A DNA stretch of 28,502 bases, from the NCBI GenBank assembly GCA_009176605.1, contig SEYY01011750.1:1-28502 (forward strand). The letters run 5' to 3'. Under the pieces are notes generated by a model. That model worked only from the letters and a program-made list of their open reading frames with translations, made no database searches and was not told the DNA's origin. Both the position numbers and the translations under genes were made by a program. Source of the DNA: Armadillidium nasatum. Its lineage: Eukaryota; Arthropoda; Malacostraca; Isopoda; Armadillidiidae. Below, piece by piece: positions 1-12,063 of this stretch; within the stretch, counting starts at the first letter, position 1, and every line of letters starts with the position of its first letter.

Positions 1-91
<91 letters not shown>

Positions 92-95
92 ATAT
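1..95. repeat. (AT)n microsatellite
   Basis: Almost pure AT dinucleotide run with one phase slip near 80. It begins at the window edge, so its true length is unknown. Confidence 0.97.
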
Positions 96-544
96 TTTTT
101 CATATATTAGCATATTTTAATTTTACATTTTGTATATTTTATTTTTGTTTGTATTTGTATTTTTTATTTATATCTATAGTTTTTTTTTTTTTTTTTTCTA
201 GTTTAAGTATTTATTTTGTTAAATTTTAATTTGTTTAGGAATTTTATACTTTTTTTTATTATTATTTTATAGGAATATTTTGTTTTGTTTTTGATAGTTT
301 AAAGTTAATTTTTAACTGTCTTATAATATTAATTGGTTTAGGGTTGATTTTATTTGTCAAAGGTTGTTGTTTGATTAATTATTTGTAAATATTTTGTTAA
401 ATTTCTTTATTTTGGTATTTTGTAATAGTTTTTTTTTTTTTTTTTATTTTATATTTGTAGATGTTATTTATACATTAATTTTATATAAACTTTAAATATT
501 GATTTTATATTTATTTTAACTTCAAATATATTAATTTTATATTA
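96..544. other. T-rich non-coding stretch
   Basis: Very T-rich on the + strand, with poly-T runs near 180-197 and 429-445 and no open frame of interest. Base composition changes abruptly near 545, where the G-rich RTE-like element begins, so this is probably the 5' flank of that insertion. Nothing else is recognised. Confidence 0.6.
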
Positions 545-557
545 ACTTTGGGGAGAG

Positions 558-1916
558 GTGCTGCGAGGAGAAGGTTCAATCCTCCAGTGGGTGGGACGCG
601 AATCGTATACTGCCAGAGTAGTAAGAATGGAGTTAAAAAGGGGTTCAGTGGTGTGTAGAATTGGTTGTTTGAACATAAGAGGTTTAAATGATGATTTGAA
701 AAAAGTGGAAATTGGGGAGATATGTAAGGATAAAAAGCTGGATTTATTAGGGTTGACTGAAACTAAACTAAAAGGGAAAGGAGAGATTGAATTTGGATAC
801 TTTAAAGGATTGTTTTCAGGAGTTTGTGAGAGAGTGAGAGCTAGGGAAGGGGTGGCGATAGTGTTGAGTCAAAGATGGTGGGAATGTATGAGAGAGTGTG
901 TAAGAATTTCATCAAGAATTGTATATGTGAGGCTAAGGTTTAATAGAGAGGAATGGGTGTTTGTTTGTGCTTATGAGCCAGTGAATAGAGCGAGGGAAGA
1001 AGAAAGAAGTGTGTTTTGGGAGAACTTAAATGATTGCTTATGGGGTTTTGGGGCAGGTGTAAATGTGTGTTTAGTAGGTGATTTAAATGCAAGAGTTGGT
1101 ACAGACATGGAAGGCGGGGTGGTGGGTCCTTTCGGGGTGGGTGATAGAAATTTGAATGGAGAGAGTTTAATAGAAGTTTGTATGGCTAATAGATTTATAA
1201 TAGGGAATACATGGTTTATTAAAAAGTTGAATCATAAGTTGACCTGGGTTAGTGGGGTAAATGGTGAAAGGGGTTTGATAGACTATATATGTATTAGGAA
1301 GAAGATAAGGGATAGATTATTAGACGCGAATGTTTTTAGGGGATCCGCCAGAGGAATTTCGGATCATTTTCTGGTGTTAGCCAAAATTAGAGTGAAAGGG
1401 GGATGGAGAAAGATTGGATGTTTGGGGAGGGGAGTAGAGATTGTGAGAGTTTAAAGACTGGAGGAAAGGGAAGTGGGGGAACATTTTAAAAGAGAGCTAA
1501 ATATAGGTTGGGAAGAGGTAAGAGGAAGAGTCTTAGGGGGTGTGGAAGAGGAGTGGGGGAGGTTTAAGGCTGTATTGGTAGAAAGTGCAAGGAATGCATG
1601 TGGGGTGAGGAGGGTGGGAGGAAAGTGTAGAAGAAAGGGTAGTGAATGGTGGTGCGAGGAGGTGAATATAGTAGTAAAGGAAAAAAAGGAGGCGTTTGAA
1701 AAATATTTGAGCACAAAAAGTTTAGAGGATTGGGAATCATATAAGGTAAAGAAGAGGTTAACCAAACGGGAGGTAAGGAGGGCGAAAGAAAGAGCAGATG
1801 AGAAATGGGGTAATAAGATAGTTGAGAGTTTTAGAGAAAGGAGTAAGATGGTTTGGAAGGAGGTGAATAAGGTTAGGGATAAGAGGGAAGTATTGAGTGA
1901 TGGAGTAAAAGGGTAG
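558..1916 (+). pseudogene. RTE-like endonuclease domain and linker (broken)
   Basis: APE-type endonuclease that would nick target DNA to prime reverse transcription. Counting from 558, motifs are CLNIRGLN (N at residue 39), LTETKLKG (E68), CAYEPVN (Y139), GDLNARVG (D175, N177), LTWVSG (T229, W230), IDYICI (D242) and GISDH (D269, H270). The expected catalytic set for the EEP-fold nuclease is therefore present. A TAA at 1452-1454 interrupts the frame, which then continues in the same phase to 1916 as a basic, charged linker between EN and RT. The first ATG of this open stretch is unlikely to be the native start, because upstream sequence has been lost or lies in non-coding flank. The minus-strand open frames here are shadows produced by the extreme G-richness. 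Confidence 0.85.
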
Positions 1917-1929
1917 ATAGATGTGAGTT

Positions 1930-3067
1930 AGAGCTAGATGGGTAGAGTATTTTGGTAAGCTCTTGAATGTGAATGAGGTAAGGAGGGAAGTAGAGGTGCT
2001 GGAGAGAGAAAGGGGTAGATTGATCCAAGAGGTTGATGGTGGAATTTCGTTAGAAGAAATAGGTAAAGCTCTGAGGAAAGTAAAGAGGAGTAAGGCGACA
2101 GGTTTGGATGGGATAAGTGGTGAGATGTTAGTGGAAGGGGGGGGGGGCAAGTGTAGTAAATTGGTTAATGAGGTTATTTAATTTATGTTGGGTAATGGGG
2201 AGGGTGCCTCAAGATTGGAAAGGTGCCTGTATAGTTCGTTTATTTAAGGGAAAGGGGATAAATTTGAGTGTGTGAGCTATAGGGGTATAAGTTTGCTTAG
2301 TATAGTGGGTAAAGTGTATGGTAGAATATTATTGAATAAGATTGGGATTAATGAAATGATTTGTGAAGAACAAGGAGGTTTTAGAGAAGGAAGAGGGTGT
2401 ATGGATCAGGTTTTTACTTTAAGAATGATTGAAGAAAAAAAGAGAGAAAAAGGGAAGGATGTGTATATGTGTTTTATGGACTTAGAGAAAGCATATGATA
2501 GGGTGGATAGGAATAAACTGTGGGAGGTTTTGAGGAGTATGAAATTGAGGAGAAAGTAATTGAGGGCATTAGATCACTTTATAGGAATAGTAGAGCGTGT
2601 GTCAGAATAAATAGAATGGAAACGGATTTTTTTGAGGTGAATAATGGTTTGAGACAGGGTTGTGTTATGTCTCCGGGTTTGTTTAATTTATTTATAGATA
2701 AAGTGGTGAGGTTGATGGAAAGAGAAGGTAAAGGGTGAGAATGAATGATCATCAAGATATATGGAATGTGAATGTGTTATTATATGCGGATGATGTTGTA
2801 CTTTTGTCTGAGTCACAAGGGGGTTTAAAAGTTTTGGTGGATGAGTTTGTAAAATGTTGTGATGAGTTAGGTTTACGAGTGAACGCAAGAAAGAGTAAAG
2901 TGTTATGGATGAAAAATGGGGAGAGTGTAGATAGGGTTGTGGGTAGGGGAGATGAATTGCTAATTAAGGTGGGGAGGGAGAGATTGAAATTGGTTAATTC
3001 TTTTAAATATGTGGGTGTAAATTTTGAGGGGGGTGATGTTTGTGAGGGTGACGAAATTGGATATTGA
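1930..3067 (+). pseudogene. RTE-like reverse transcriptase domain (frameshifted)
   Basis: RT core spread over at least three frames. It begins with ARWVEYFGKLLN in the frame that includes 1930, followed by KATGLDGI near 2092. QGGFREGRG lies near 2371, the first catalytic motif FMDLEKAYDRVD has its Asp near 2479, NNGLRQGCVMSP (motif B) starts near 2640, and YADDVVLL starts at 2783. All RT motifs are present and the catalytic Asp residues are retained, so decay is by indels more than by loss of key residues. A G homopolymer run at 2138-2146 lies in the finger region. The domain is continuous with the EN upstream and the C-terminal region downstream. Confidence 0.88.
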
Positions 3068-3574
3068 ATAAGAGAGGGGGAGAAAGTTTTGGGAGGCTTG
3101 AGGGATATTTGGAAGAGAGGAAGGTTGTCAAGAGAAGTGAAGAAGAAAATGTTTGAGGGATGTTCTGTTCCGGTTGTTATGTATGGGAGCGAGGTGTGGA
3201 GGTTAAATGAGAGAAAAAGAAAAAAGGTATAAGTTTTCAAAATGAAAGGTCTGAGAGCGGTATGTGGTGTAAGTAGAAGAGATAGAGTTAGGAATGTGAG
3301 AATAAAGGAGCAATGTGCTTGGGGAAGGAGTATGGTTGAGAGAGCTGAGCAGAACATGCCGAGGTGGTTGGGGCATGTTTGTAGGATGAATGATAAGAGA
3401 TTAGCTAAAAAGGTGTTTATATCGGAAGTTGAAGGTGCAAGAGGGAGGGGGAGACCTAGGGGAGGTTGGGTAAGTGGGGTCAAGGACTTATTGAGGGATA
3501 GGGGGTTGGGATGGGAGGAGGGTTTGCGGTTGACGGAGGACAGGAATGAATGGAAAAGATTGGTGAGGGGATGA
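3068..3574 (+). pseudogene. RTE-like C-terminal region
   Basis: Continues the frame of the YADD segment after a TGA at 3065. It reads through GLRDIW, then MYGSEVWRLNE, meets a TAA at 3230, and continues in the same frame with GLRAVCGVSRRDR and RWLGHVCRM. It ends with a Gly/Arg-rich stretch (GRGRPRGGW) and a Trp-containing tail, stopping at 3572-3574. The RWLGHV..RM and GRGRP..W pattern is typical of the C-terminus of RTE-type LINE proteins. Its exact function is not established. Confidence 0.8.
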
Positions 3575-3634
3575 ATGCTGTTAAGTTGTGACTTCTGGTA
3601 GACAACACCCCAGGTTTGTGGGAAAAGTTGTGAG

Positions 3635-4500
<866 letters not shown>

Positions 4501-4760
4501 AGTATACTATTTATATATATAATATTTTATTAGGCTTCCTTACCCTTTTAATATAAAAAAAACAACGTGTGCTGGACAAATTTCAATGTGACTGAATTAG
4601 TATTAATTTCTAAGTATAATTACATGAAAAATAAATTACAAAATGACAAAATGTAAGTTTGGTAGACGTGGTAATTTCGATCAGTTTGGAGTTGTGAATT
4701 CTAACTTTAAGATGTTATTAATTTTACAGTTTTTATAATATGTTACATGAAATGATATTG
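4501..4760. other. AT-rich stretch, nothing recognised
   Basis: No convincing open frame, RNA gene or element terminus. The last part may be an unrecognisably diverged extension of the LINE fragment that follows. Confidence 0.5.
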
Positions 4761-5100
4761 CACATCGTTTCTCAGCAATAAGCTGTTACAAAAAAAAGGA
4801 AAAACCCTACCTTAGTAAACTGTTTGTTCTTTGCTTTTTTATTTTGGTTTTCTCTTGCCGCTGGAAACATTTGTTCCTTCAGCCTTTGCCAACAATGGGG
4901 AACCTGGAATTCCCTCTCAACCTCTAACTGCCGTAGTACTTTTTTGCCCTTCATTATTTCTATAATTTTCGAATCAATCATTACCAGGAAGATTTGGAAA
5001 CATCACTTTTATCTTACCTCTATTTGCCAAGATGGCTTTCATAGAAAATGCCAAACTGGCGAACTAGTATATGTTTTTTTTTTTCATGAGTCTAATGGTG
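4761..5100 (+). mobile_element. Jockey/CR1-type LINE fragment (RT fingers)
   Basis: The DNA follows the better copy at 23400-23720 in order. The TTAGTAAACTG part matches the region near 23440, CTCAACCTCTAACTGCCG matches near 23535, and the most conserved block is CAGGAAGATTTGGAAACATC at 4986-5005. It then continues into a match to the QYGFRKGRSTGD motif near 5025-5070. Only the RT finger/palm start is present, with no catalytic motifs. It is heavily substituted and frameshifted. A 69-residue open frame on the minus strand here is antisense to this fragment. Confidence 0.75.
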
Positions 5101-5364
5101 ATCAAAGTCTTTGGATGCTCCATTTCTCATTTGTTCGCATTTTTTTGTAAAGTTTAAAAAAAAGTAATAGTACTTTGTGACGCTGAGTGAGTATCTTCAA
5201 GTTCCGCTTTGTGAATCTGTGATTGTGTTTCTTCCACATATTTAAAAGTCGAAGCATTTCAATAGCGATTCTTCTTTGAAACAATTGTATTAAAAATTAA
5301 TATCTTGTGATCTTAAAAATAATAATTTCAAATGTCGAAATCTTTGATTTGATTTAAATCTTTT
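5101..5364. other. AT-rich stretch, nothing firm
   Basis: Possible unrecognisable continuation of the LINE fragment. No coding or RNA feature that I can support. Confidence 0.4.
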
Positions 5365-5436
5365 ATGATAAAAATTAGCGTTCTCTTAGTCTTATGCTTC
5401 ATGTTGACGCCTTCCCTAGTTATAGCTATTGAGTTC
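5365..5436 (+). CDS. Candidate first coding exon: signal peptide
   Basis: The ATG at 5365 opens 24 codons ending exactly at a strong splice donor, gtaagt, at 5437-5442. The peptide has a short basic start (MIK), a hydrophobic core (ISVLLVLCFMLTP), and an Ala near the end (VIAIEF) suitable for signal peptidase. Such exons commonly begin genes for secreted peptides such as antimicrobial or neuropeptide precursors. Without splicing the frame runs only to a TAA eight codons past the donor, giving a 32-residue peptide. No second exon could be identified, and T-rich DNA yields hydrophobic frames by chance. Seen: the ORF and donor. Inferred: that it is a gene. Confidence 0.3.
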
Positions 5437-5442
5437 GTAAGT

Positions 5443-6264
<822 letters not shown>

Positions 6265-6344
6265 TGTTACACTCACTCCCCTTGCGAATTACCCCTTTTT
6301 CATTGTATTTTCTCTTGCGCTAGATCAGCTGTTTCTGGTATTGG

Positions 6345-6353
6345 CAAATAATA

Positions 6354-6384
<31 letters not shown>

Positions 6385-6385
6385 T
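6345..6385. repeat. (AAT)n microsatellite
   Basis: AAT run with one slip at its 5' end, followed by poly-T. Confidence 0.93.
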
Positions 6386-7144
6386 TTTTTTATTCTCCTT
6401 TGCTTTTACATATTTTGCATAAATATATTGTGCTTACTGTAAAATTTATATTATACTTGAGTCGATTCCAAAAGCAAAAAATGTGTCATTGTCAAAACTC
6501 ACCTCATACCTGATATTTTGGGGCTCCTTTCTGATGTGGACACTGTTAATTTTGCTCATAAGCGGACTTCCGTAACTTCCTTACTTACAAATGATTCGGC
6601 TTCTCACATTAATTCATAATAATATGTCGACTTTTGCTCAAGTAGTCGCGTCAAATACTCCTCGTCCTGAAGCACCTATAAACGTGTGTCATGATGCTCC
6701 AGAACAGACCCTTGCGTATAACGATGCCACTTATGTTCTCATAGAAGTCGGACTTTCTCTGACTCACAGCGGCAGCTAATTTTCCATTATCATATGTACT
6801 GTGGAACTAATGCATTTTCGTATACACCATGGTGTTCCTGGCCTGATAAAAAGGGGCGTGATCATCAAATCATCCTCTCGTTCGGCTTGTTCGACTTCAG
6901 TTCGCTCTCCAGACCTGCCTCATTTGCAAAGCTCGGCTATCCCAGCTTCTCGGTCTTCGTCTGTGGCGCGTACTCCAAACAAACCACCATCACCATCACC
7001 AATGGCAGACACGATATCGGTCATAGAGAAAATGTCGTCATAGATACGTGCTTTTACATTTATGTTAAAATCTGCGATAAAATAGATTTTAAGTGCTCTC
7101 TCCAGCCTTAGCCCGCAGATATCCTTTGAATCATCCTAGTTTCA
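6386..7144 (+). other. Possible gag/protease remnant upstream of gypsy pol
   Basis: Base composition is more balanced than the flanks and short open frames occur in the + direction (6591-6779, 6794-7111, 6801-7043), including Ser/Pro-rich segments. Position directly upstream of a gypsy protease end suggests gag and early protease. I see no DTG/DSG active site or CCHC knuckle, so the assignment rests on position alone. No long terminal repeat was recognised. Confidence 0.3.
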
Positions 7145-8235
7145 ATGGACTTTCATAGTAGCAGAGGTGATTAAACCTTTCCTGGGTATGATTTTTTTTC
7201 ACTACTACGGTCTACTCATCAACTTTGGGAATTTCAAGATCTTAGACCCTAATACTGACCTTCGTTTCAATTTTCTTTCGTGTAAAGTTCCCTCTCCAAT
7301 TGTATTCCATACCTCTGTTTCTTCTTATGTGGTAGACCAACTGTTACGTGAATTCCTTAACCTAACTTTGTCTCTTAATCCCCTTTGTAATTGCGGCTCT
7401 TCCTCTTGGGTGTCCCATAGGTTGGAAACAGGGGATGTTACCCATGTTTTTGCCAGAGTGAGGAGCCTAGCAGAGGACAAAATCGCTGTTGCTAAAAACG
7501 AATTCTCCACTCTCTCAAAAGCCGGTATCATCCGTCCCTCTAAATCCCCTTGGGCTTCTCCCCTTTATCTCGTTTCTAAAATGGAACCGGGTCAGTTGAG
7601 ACCCTATGGAGATTTTTGAGCCCTTAATACTGTGACTAGAATCAAACTCTTTCCTTTACCCCTGATCCTCATCCTCATCATGTCCGCAAAATTGTATGGT
7701 GCATTCGTTTTCAGTAAAGTGACTCTTCTGAGCGCCTACTACCATATTCCTATCCATCCATAGGACATTGAAAAATCGCTGTAATCACTCCGTTTGGCCT
7801 TTTCGAATTTTTCCTTATGGAATTTGGTATTTCTAACACTGGTGACACCTTTCAGCGTTACATGGATTCTATTTTTCGTGATATCCCTTTCATATTTGTT
7901 TATATAGATGACCTTCTTATTTTCTCTTTTTCAGAAGAAGAACCCGTTTCCCACCTTCGTCAGGTCTTCCATTTTCTTGTCCATCTTACGCTTGTCCGTT
8001 ATCTGTTCGTGCCTCTTCTTCCAGTACTCCTTGGACTTCCTTGGCCTTAGCATCTCTTCGGCGGGTCTTTCTACTCCTGCTATAAGCAGAATGAAATCTC
8101 TTCGTATCTCCGCCCTACAGATTATGTTTCCCTTTGTCGGTTTTTTGGGTATAGTTCAATTTATGGCCGGCTTATCCCCAACTTTGCTCATATGGTCTGT
8201 CCTCTTTCAGACCATATAAAGGCTTGTTCCACCAA
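7145..8235 (+). pseudogene. Gypsy protease end and reverse transcriptase
   Basis: FIVAEV...PFLGM..F..YYGLL at 7148-7215 matches the C-terminal end of gypsy proteases. The RT approach HVFARVRSLAEDK then leads to the finger motif GIIRPSKSPWASPLYLV and RPYGDF (about 7440-7617), where a TGA interrupts. The next part, with SKVTLLSAYYHIPIHP near 7710-7760, is the motif A region. ITPFGLFEFF follows, and the catalytic box FVYIDDLLIFS has its Tyr codon at 7901. The thumb/connection part (GRLIP near 8167) follows in a shifted frame. At least three frame changes are needed. The YIDD box is intact. Confidence 0.85.
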
Positions 8236-8299
8236 GTCTTATGTTCCTTGGACTGACGAAGCTCTTCGTTTTTTTAGGACATTAAGGGCTCTATATCGT

Positions 8300-8700
8300 A
8301 GTCTTCCACCTTTCCTTTTGCCCACCCTGATGTGACGCACCTCCAGCTGGTAACTGACGCATTGAAAGTTGCCATGGGAGCTGCCTTGCATCAGATGGTG
8401 GACGGTACTCCGGTACTCATTGATTTCTTCAGTAAAAAACTTACTGTGCCTCAAGCGCAGATATTGGCTTTCGACCGCGAACTACTTGCTGCCTATTTAT
8501 CTGTGCTGCATTTTAGACTTTTTCTTCAAGGTAGTGATGTCACCCTGTGTGTAGACCATAAATTTTAGTTTTAGTCTTTCATAGCTGGTCTCCAGCAACG
8601 TTATTTGTCCTTCCTGGCGGAGTATATTTCCTCAGTAATTTATTTAAAAGACTCCGACAACGTTGTCGGTGACGCTCTCTCTTTCTTTGGATCCTGTGGT
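8300..8700 (+). pseudogene. Gypsy RNase H domain
   Basis: An open segment at 8332-8568 reads LQLVTDALKVAMGAALHQ (Asp at 8356), PVLIDFFSKKL, FDRELLAAYLSVLHFR and LCVDHKF. This is the Asp-Glu-Asp pattern of retrotransposon RNase H, which removes the RNA strand during cDNA synthesis. A TAG follows the VDHKF motif. The frame then resumes with LQQRYLSFLAEY and IYLKDSDNVVGDALS, corresponding to the usual N..ADALSR end of the domain. Confidence 0.85.
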
Positions 8701-9394
8701 TCTCCATTTAACGTTTACCTTCAGGACACAGACCCAGAACTCCCTAATCTGAGAGACAGACTTAAGTCTTTCCCTTCGTCCGGCGACCGCTAAGTGTGGT
8801 GTGACATTTCGACACCTCATCCTCTTCCTTTTGTTCCTGTTTCCATCAGGATAAAGTTCTTTGATGACCTTCATAGTATATCCCATCCTGCAAGGCGTAT
8901 TTTAGACTCATTAAGGCACGTTAATTTTTGCCCAACTTGGATAAAGACATCAACATGGGTTAGGGAGTGCCGCCAATGCCAGACTTCCAAGGTACAATGA
9001 CATACAAATTTTTCTGTAGAACCATTAGAAATGCTATCACAGCGTTTTGAGACGCTTCACATTGATGTTGTCAGTCCTTTTCCTGCTGTATCTCCTTTAG
9101 GCAATCCTTCTACCTCCTAACATGCTTTGACCAGTAGTAGGACGGCGATTTTGTATGGTGCCAGTGCAACCTCACGCTCCTTCCTGAGGATAATTTGAGC
9201 GAAAATTGGCCACCATGCTCTTTCTTGAGGTATTTTTTGCTTATCTTTGCGGTTTTCTGGTTTACCTTTGGGATATTTTTGGTCACTTCTGGCTAAACCT
9301 CACCCCTTTTTGACCTTTTTAACAGTTCAGTTCCTTAAACCCCCTCCTTTTTTACCTTTTTCCCACATCACGAGCTGTTAGACACCTTACACAG

Positions 9395-9447
9395 CTTATT
9401 TGACACTCATATCCCTCTAATGCTAGTACCATGGCCTAGCTCATGCT
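9395..9447 (+). repeat. Left arm of inverted repeat
   Basis: Begins CTTATTTGACACTCAT and pairs with 9584-9637. Core identity is about 89 percent over 36 bp by eye. Confidence 0.85.
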
Positions 9448-9583
9448 AAGGTTCCTTTCCCTTAGTGTCATCTGTCTCTGGCCTGGCACTCTCCCACTTC
9501 ATGTTGGCATGGACTAGCAAGGATACCACTTGCTTTGAATTGTTAGAAAGTGCTTGAAAAAGCTAGAAAAGGCACTCAGGAAA

Positions 9584-9637
9584 GAGCATGAGTTAGTCCT
9601 AGGCACTAGCATTAGAGGGACATGAGTGCCAAGTAAG
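9584..9637 (-). repeat. Right arm of inverted repeat
   Basis: Its reverse complement begins CTTACTTGGCACTCAT and aligns with 9395-9447 through CTCATGCT. Confidence 0.85.
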
Positions 9638-10261
9638 GGTGGCACGTGCCGTTAGACACTTTGGCATTAATGCGAAGTGGATGGAAGCTTTCCCCATGCC
9701 CAGCATTTCTGCAAAGTCTGCTTAGTATGCTTTCCTACAGTAGATCTTCAGATTTGGGGTTCCACTTTACATTATTACAGACAAAGGTACTCAGTTCGAA
9801 AGTGAGTTCTTCTTAGAACTCTCATCTGATCGGTTTTCACCGTTTTCAAACCTCTGCCTATCATCCTAAGTCTAACGGCCTTTTGGAGCGTTTCCATAGG
9901 ACCTTAAAATTCTCTTTAAAAGCAAGGAAGAATGATTAGTTGATTTCGCTGACAATGGTTCTTCTCAGCCTGCGTTGATTCCCCAATGACTATTATTATT
10001 CCCGTTTCAGGCTGTTACTGGCAAAACTTCTTTGTGTTCTGCTAACTTCTTTGCTTCCTCTCCTTAGAACAATCAGGGTTTTAATAGATTTATATTTCGC
10101 ATAAACTAACTCGAGCTTCGGGTACTTCCGCCTTTACATCCGTCCAAGAACACTTCGTATATACCGGAAGACATGTACCCATGTGTATGTCCAGGTCGAT
10201 CGTATTCGGAGAGCTTTAAAGAATCCTTATACAGGTCCCTTATTAGTTTTCGAGGTCGGAT

Positions 10262-10630
10262 ATGGTGTCTATTGAACGTTTGAAACCCGCTTTCGTATCT
10301 GTATCAACTTCATCTGCATCGTCTTCTCCTTTCTCTTCCACCTCTGCATCCTATCAGCAAACTGCAATATCCACATCTTCAGCATCCGCTCCTTCATCTG
10401 CAGAGTTTGATCTTTCCGCGTCTGCATCTGCATCCGCTCCACCATTCACAATGCTCTGCATTCTTCCGCTTCCGCATCTTCATCCGCAGAATCTGCACCC
10501 TCTAATCCTGAAACCACACCTGTGGAATTCTGAATCAACACTTGCAATGTCTCCTTCTCCTCTTTCGTTAGCTCCTTCGCCTTCATCAGAGCCTGTTCAG
10601 AGAAGGAGTCCCAGTTTAAAAATTATTTCT
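10262..10630 (+). pseudogene. Ser/Ala/Pro-rich tail of gypsy pol
   Basis: Starts with VSIERLKPAF, the end of the integrase, then becomes low complexity: Ser, Ala and Pro from TCTGCATC/TCCGCATC-like hexamers (10306-10500), including SASASASA. It then reads SEPVQRRSPS. This segment follows gypsy pol in the same frame, so it is probably the variable tail past the integrase and not a host protein. The open frame continues to 10852 only by running into LINE sequence. Confidence 0.65.
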
Positions 10631-10639
10631 TTTGCACCA

Positions 10640-11240
10640 AATACTTATATACTTTTAGATGTTTCTGAAATCTATAATTGGTTCAGAGAAATTATGGTTT
10701 TATTCAATCTCTCAAAAACTCAGTTCCTTTATCTTTCTAGTTTAAAAACTTTCCCCCACATCTACAATATTGTCAAAACTGACGGCTCAAACTTTCGTTT
10801 TTCCATTATATTCTTGGTGCTTTTCTTTCTCCTAATCTTTCTAAGAGGTTGAGTGTTCTGAGGTACTTTCATAATTTCTTCCCATCACCCTAGTTTTCTT
10901 ATCTTTATAGGAGTGTTGTTAATCCTTTCACGGAGTATTCCTTACTCATCTGAAGCGATTCCACTCACAAAGGTCTCCTTGAAAAAAATGGAGCTTAATT
11001 AAGGCTTGTCGTCTTTTCAATTCCTTCATTCTCATTAATGTTCTCCAATCTCTTTCTACCCGTATGATGGTGTCTTTATTTACATTATGCATATTACAAT
11101 GCTTACTGATTTTCTAACTCTCCAGTCTCATACCCTTTCGTTGAGAAAGACTCTTTCAAAAGGTCTTTCTACATTTCATACCTGTATTCTACTATTAAAA
11201 TCTGGAAAGTACTCACTCTTTGTCTATTTTCAAAATTTCA
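10640..11240 (+). mobile_element. Jockey/CR1-type LINE, 3' fragment (+)
   Basis: From about 10670 the frame reads NWFREIMVLFNLSKTQFL, matching NWGRENMVVFNASKTQFL in the better copy at 24145-24195. Beyond 10852 the DNA still follows that copy through its C-terminal part up to KSGKYSL near 11200, corresponding to KVWNTLPL. It lies directly after the gypsy tail and is 5' truncated, as is common for LINEs. No poly-A tail is evident. Its 3' end faces the 3' end of the minus-strand copy starting at 11310. Confidence 0.8.
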
Positions 11241-11799
11241 AAAGAAGGCAAAAGAGTTGAAAAAATAAAAAATTCTAGATTCCAAATTTTAAAGGAAATT
11301 AAGGACTGTTTTTAAGTGGAACCGTCTTAGATGTGTGAGTCATGCCCAATGTGAAGATACGAATAACACTTTTATGAAGATCAAGCAATTGAAGACAAGG
11401 GAACAAATATGGAAGCACCTCAGAATATTCATCTCTAAGAAGCTTATTTAATGAGAGAAATAATGGGATTTTTCCAAGAAAATCACGAAAAAGAAAAGAA
11501 ACAAACGAAGGTTTAAATTGCGAGCTTTTGAAAATGTTATAATTGTGTTAAAGATTTCGTCGAGTAGAAACATAAAAGAACTGAGTTTTTGAGGAACTTA
11601 AAACACGTGTTTTCTCTGCCCCAAGAAAATCCAGAAGATCAGAGGTTATTTGCTCCAAAACCCTTCTTACCATAAGTTATTTGTTGGTGGTTGGAACATT
11701 TACCAATATGAAAGGAACAATGAAAGTTGGGGTCATCATCATAGATCTAGATTGGTGATGAAGAGATAAAAAAAATGTAAGGTAGAGAAAAAATTAGGG

Positions 11800-12063
11800 C
11801 TAGGACAGAAAACTGAAGCACGTACAGTTAATAGATTTAATGGATGAATGGTTGCCATCTACAGCTTCTGCTGTAGAAGGACCGGAAAGGAAATAAAAAA
11901 GAAGCTCAAAAAAGCAGGATAGATACCAAACAAGAAGTTTTATAATCAAAGTTTTGTGAAGATTTTTTTCAAAAACTTTCGATATATCTGTCACTATTGC
12001 ATATGATTCATTGAAATTCCGAAGCAGAGGACCACGAATCAGAGAGAAGGGAAAGAATATCAT
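11800..12063 (-). pseudogene. RT palm segment of the minus-strand LINE
   Basis: Longest open piece of that copy. It reads ESYAIVTDISKVFEK, then FLSGPSTAEAVDGNHSS and IKSINC. The better copy reads ESFAVALDISKAFDR, FLSGRSIAAVVDGHRSS and YKSINSG at 23738-23934. It is a remnant and not an independent gene. Confidence 0.85.

Larger units (their letters stand above)
9135..9672. mobile_element. Foldback-type insertion in the gypsy integrase
   Basis: Comparing codons on each side shows an extra ~538 bp between the TCFDQ and KWMEAFPMP parts of the integrase core. The insert contains a strong inverted repeat: 9395-9447 against 9584-9637. In the best 36-bp part I count four mismatches, all transitions. 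The loop is 136 bp. A GTTAGACAC direct repeat sits outside each arm (9377 and 9650). There is no coding potential and no clear target duplication or terminal motif. It could be a MITE/foldback element or the remnant of a larger DNA transposon. Confidence 0.7.
8794..10300 (+). pseudogene. Gypsy integrase, split by an insertion
   Basis: The zinc-binding module is visible in the frame from 8794: HSISH near residues 27-31 and CRQC near residues 59-62 (HHCC). The core has its first Asp in HIDVV at about 9064 and the stretch FYLLTCFDQ up to 9134, then an unrelated insert. After the insert it resumes with KWMEAFPMP at about 9674. The second Asp is in IITDKGTQFES at 9780 and the Glu in GLLERFHR at 9886. 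That spacing is about 35 residues, as expected for D,D35E. The C-terminal DNA-binding part (DRIRRALKNPYTGP, about 10193-10243) ends with VSIERLKPAF at 10262, the usual close of gypsy pol. Several stops and frameshifts are present. Confidence 0.85.
7145..10630 (+). mobile_element. Ty3/gypsy-type LTR retrotransposon pol, decayed
   Basis: Order of domains is end of protease, RT, RNase H, integrase (HHCC, DDE core, C-terminal domain), then a Ser/Ala-rich tail. This is the canonical gypsy pol order. All domains are recognisable but split by many stops and frameshifts, so the copy is inactive. The integrase is interrupted by an unrelated insertion at 9135-9672. The tail is followed at about 10640 by a Jockey-type LINE fragment that probably removed or displaced the 3' LTR. 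No LTR pair, primer-binding site or polypurine tract was identified. Confidence 0.88.

Noticed and set aside
2752..3483. 243-residue minus-strand open frame, and shorter ones at 1451-2150
   Set aside because: They lie antisense to the RTE-like EN/RT. C-poor coding DNA removes stop codons on the other strand, so long antisense frames are expected.
4772..4981. 69-residue minus-strand open frame ending at a possible splice site
   Set aside because: It looked like a balanced coding exon, but the opposite strand aligns to the LINE RT region at 23430-23620, so it is antisense to a LINE fragment.
8239..8886. Minus-strand open frames of 71 and 80 residues
   Set aside because: They are antisense to the gypsy RNase H and integrase start, with no motifs.
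10262..10852. 196-residue Ser/Ala-rich host protein
   Set aside because: It begins with the end of gypsy integrase and finishes in LINE RT sequence, so the frame runs across two unrelated elements.
6386..10900. Pair of LTRs around the gypsy pol
   Set aside because: I found no matching direct repeats with TG...CA ends on both sides. The 3' side is occupied by a LINE fragment.
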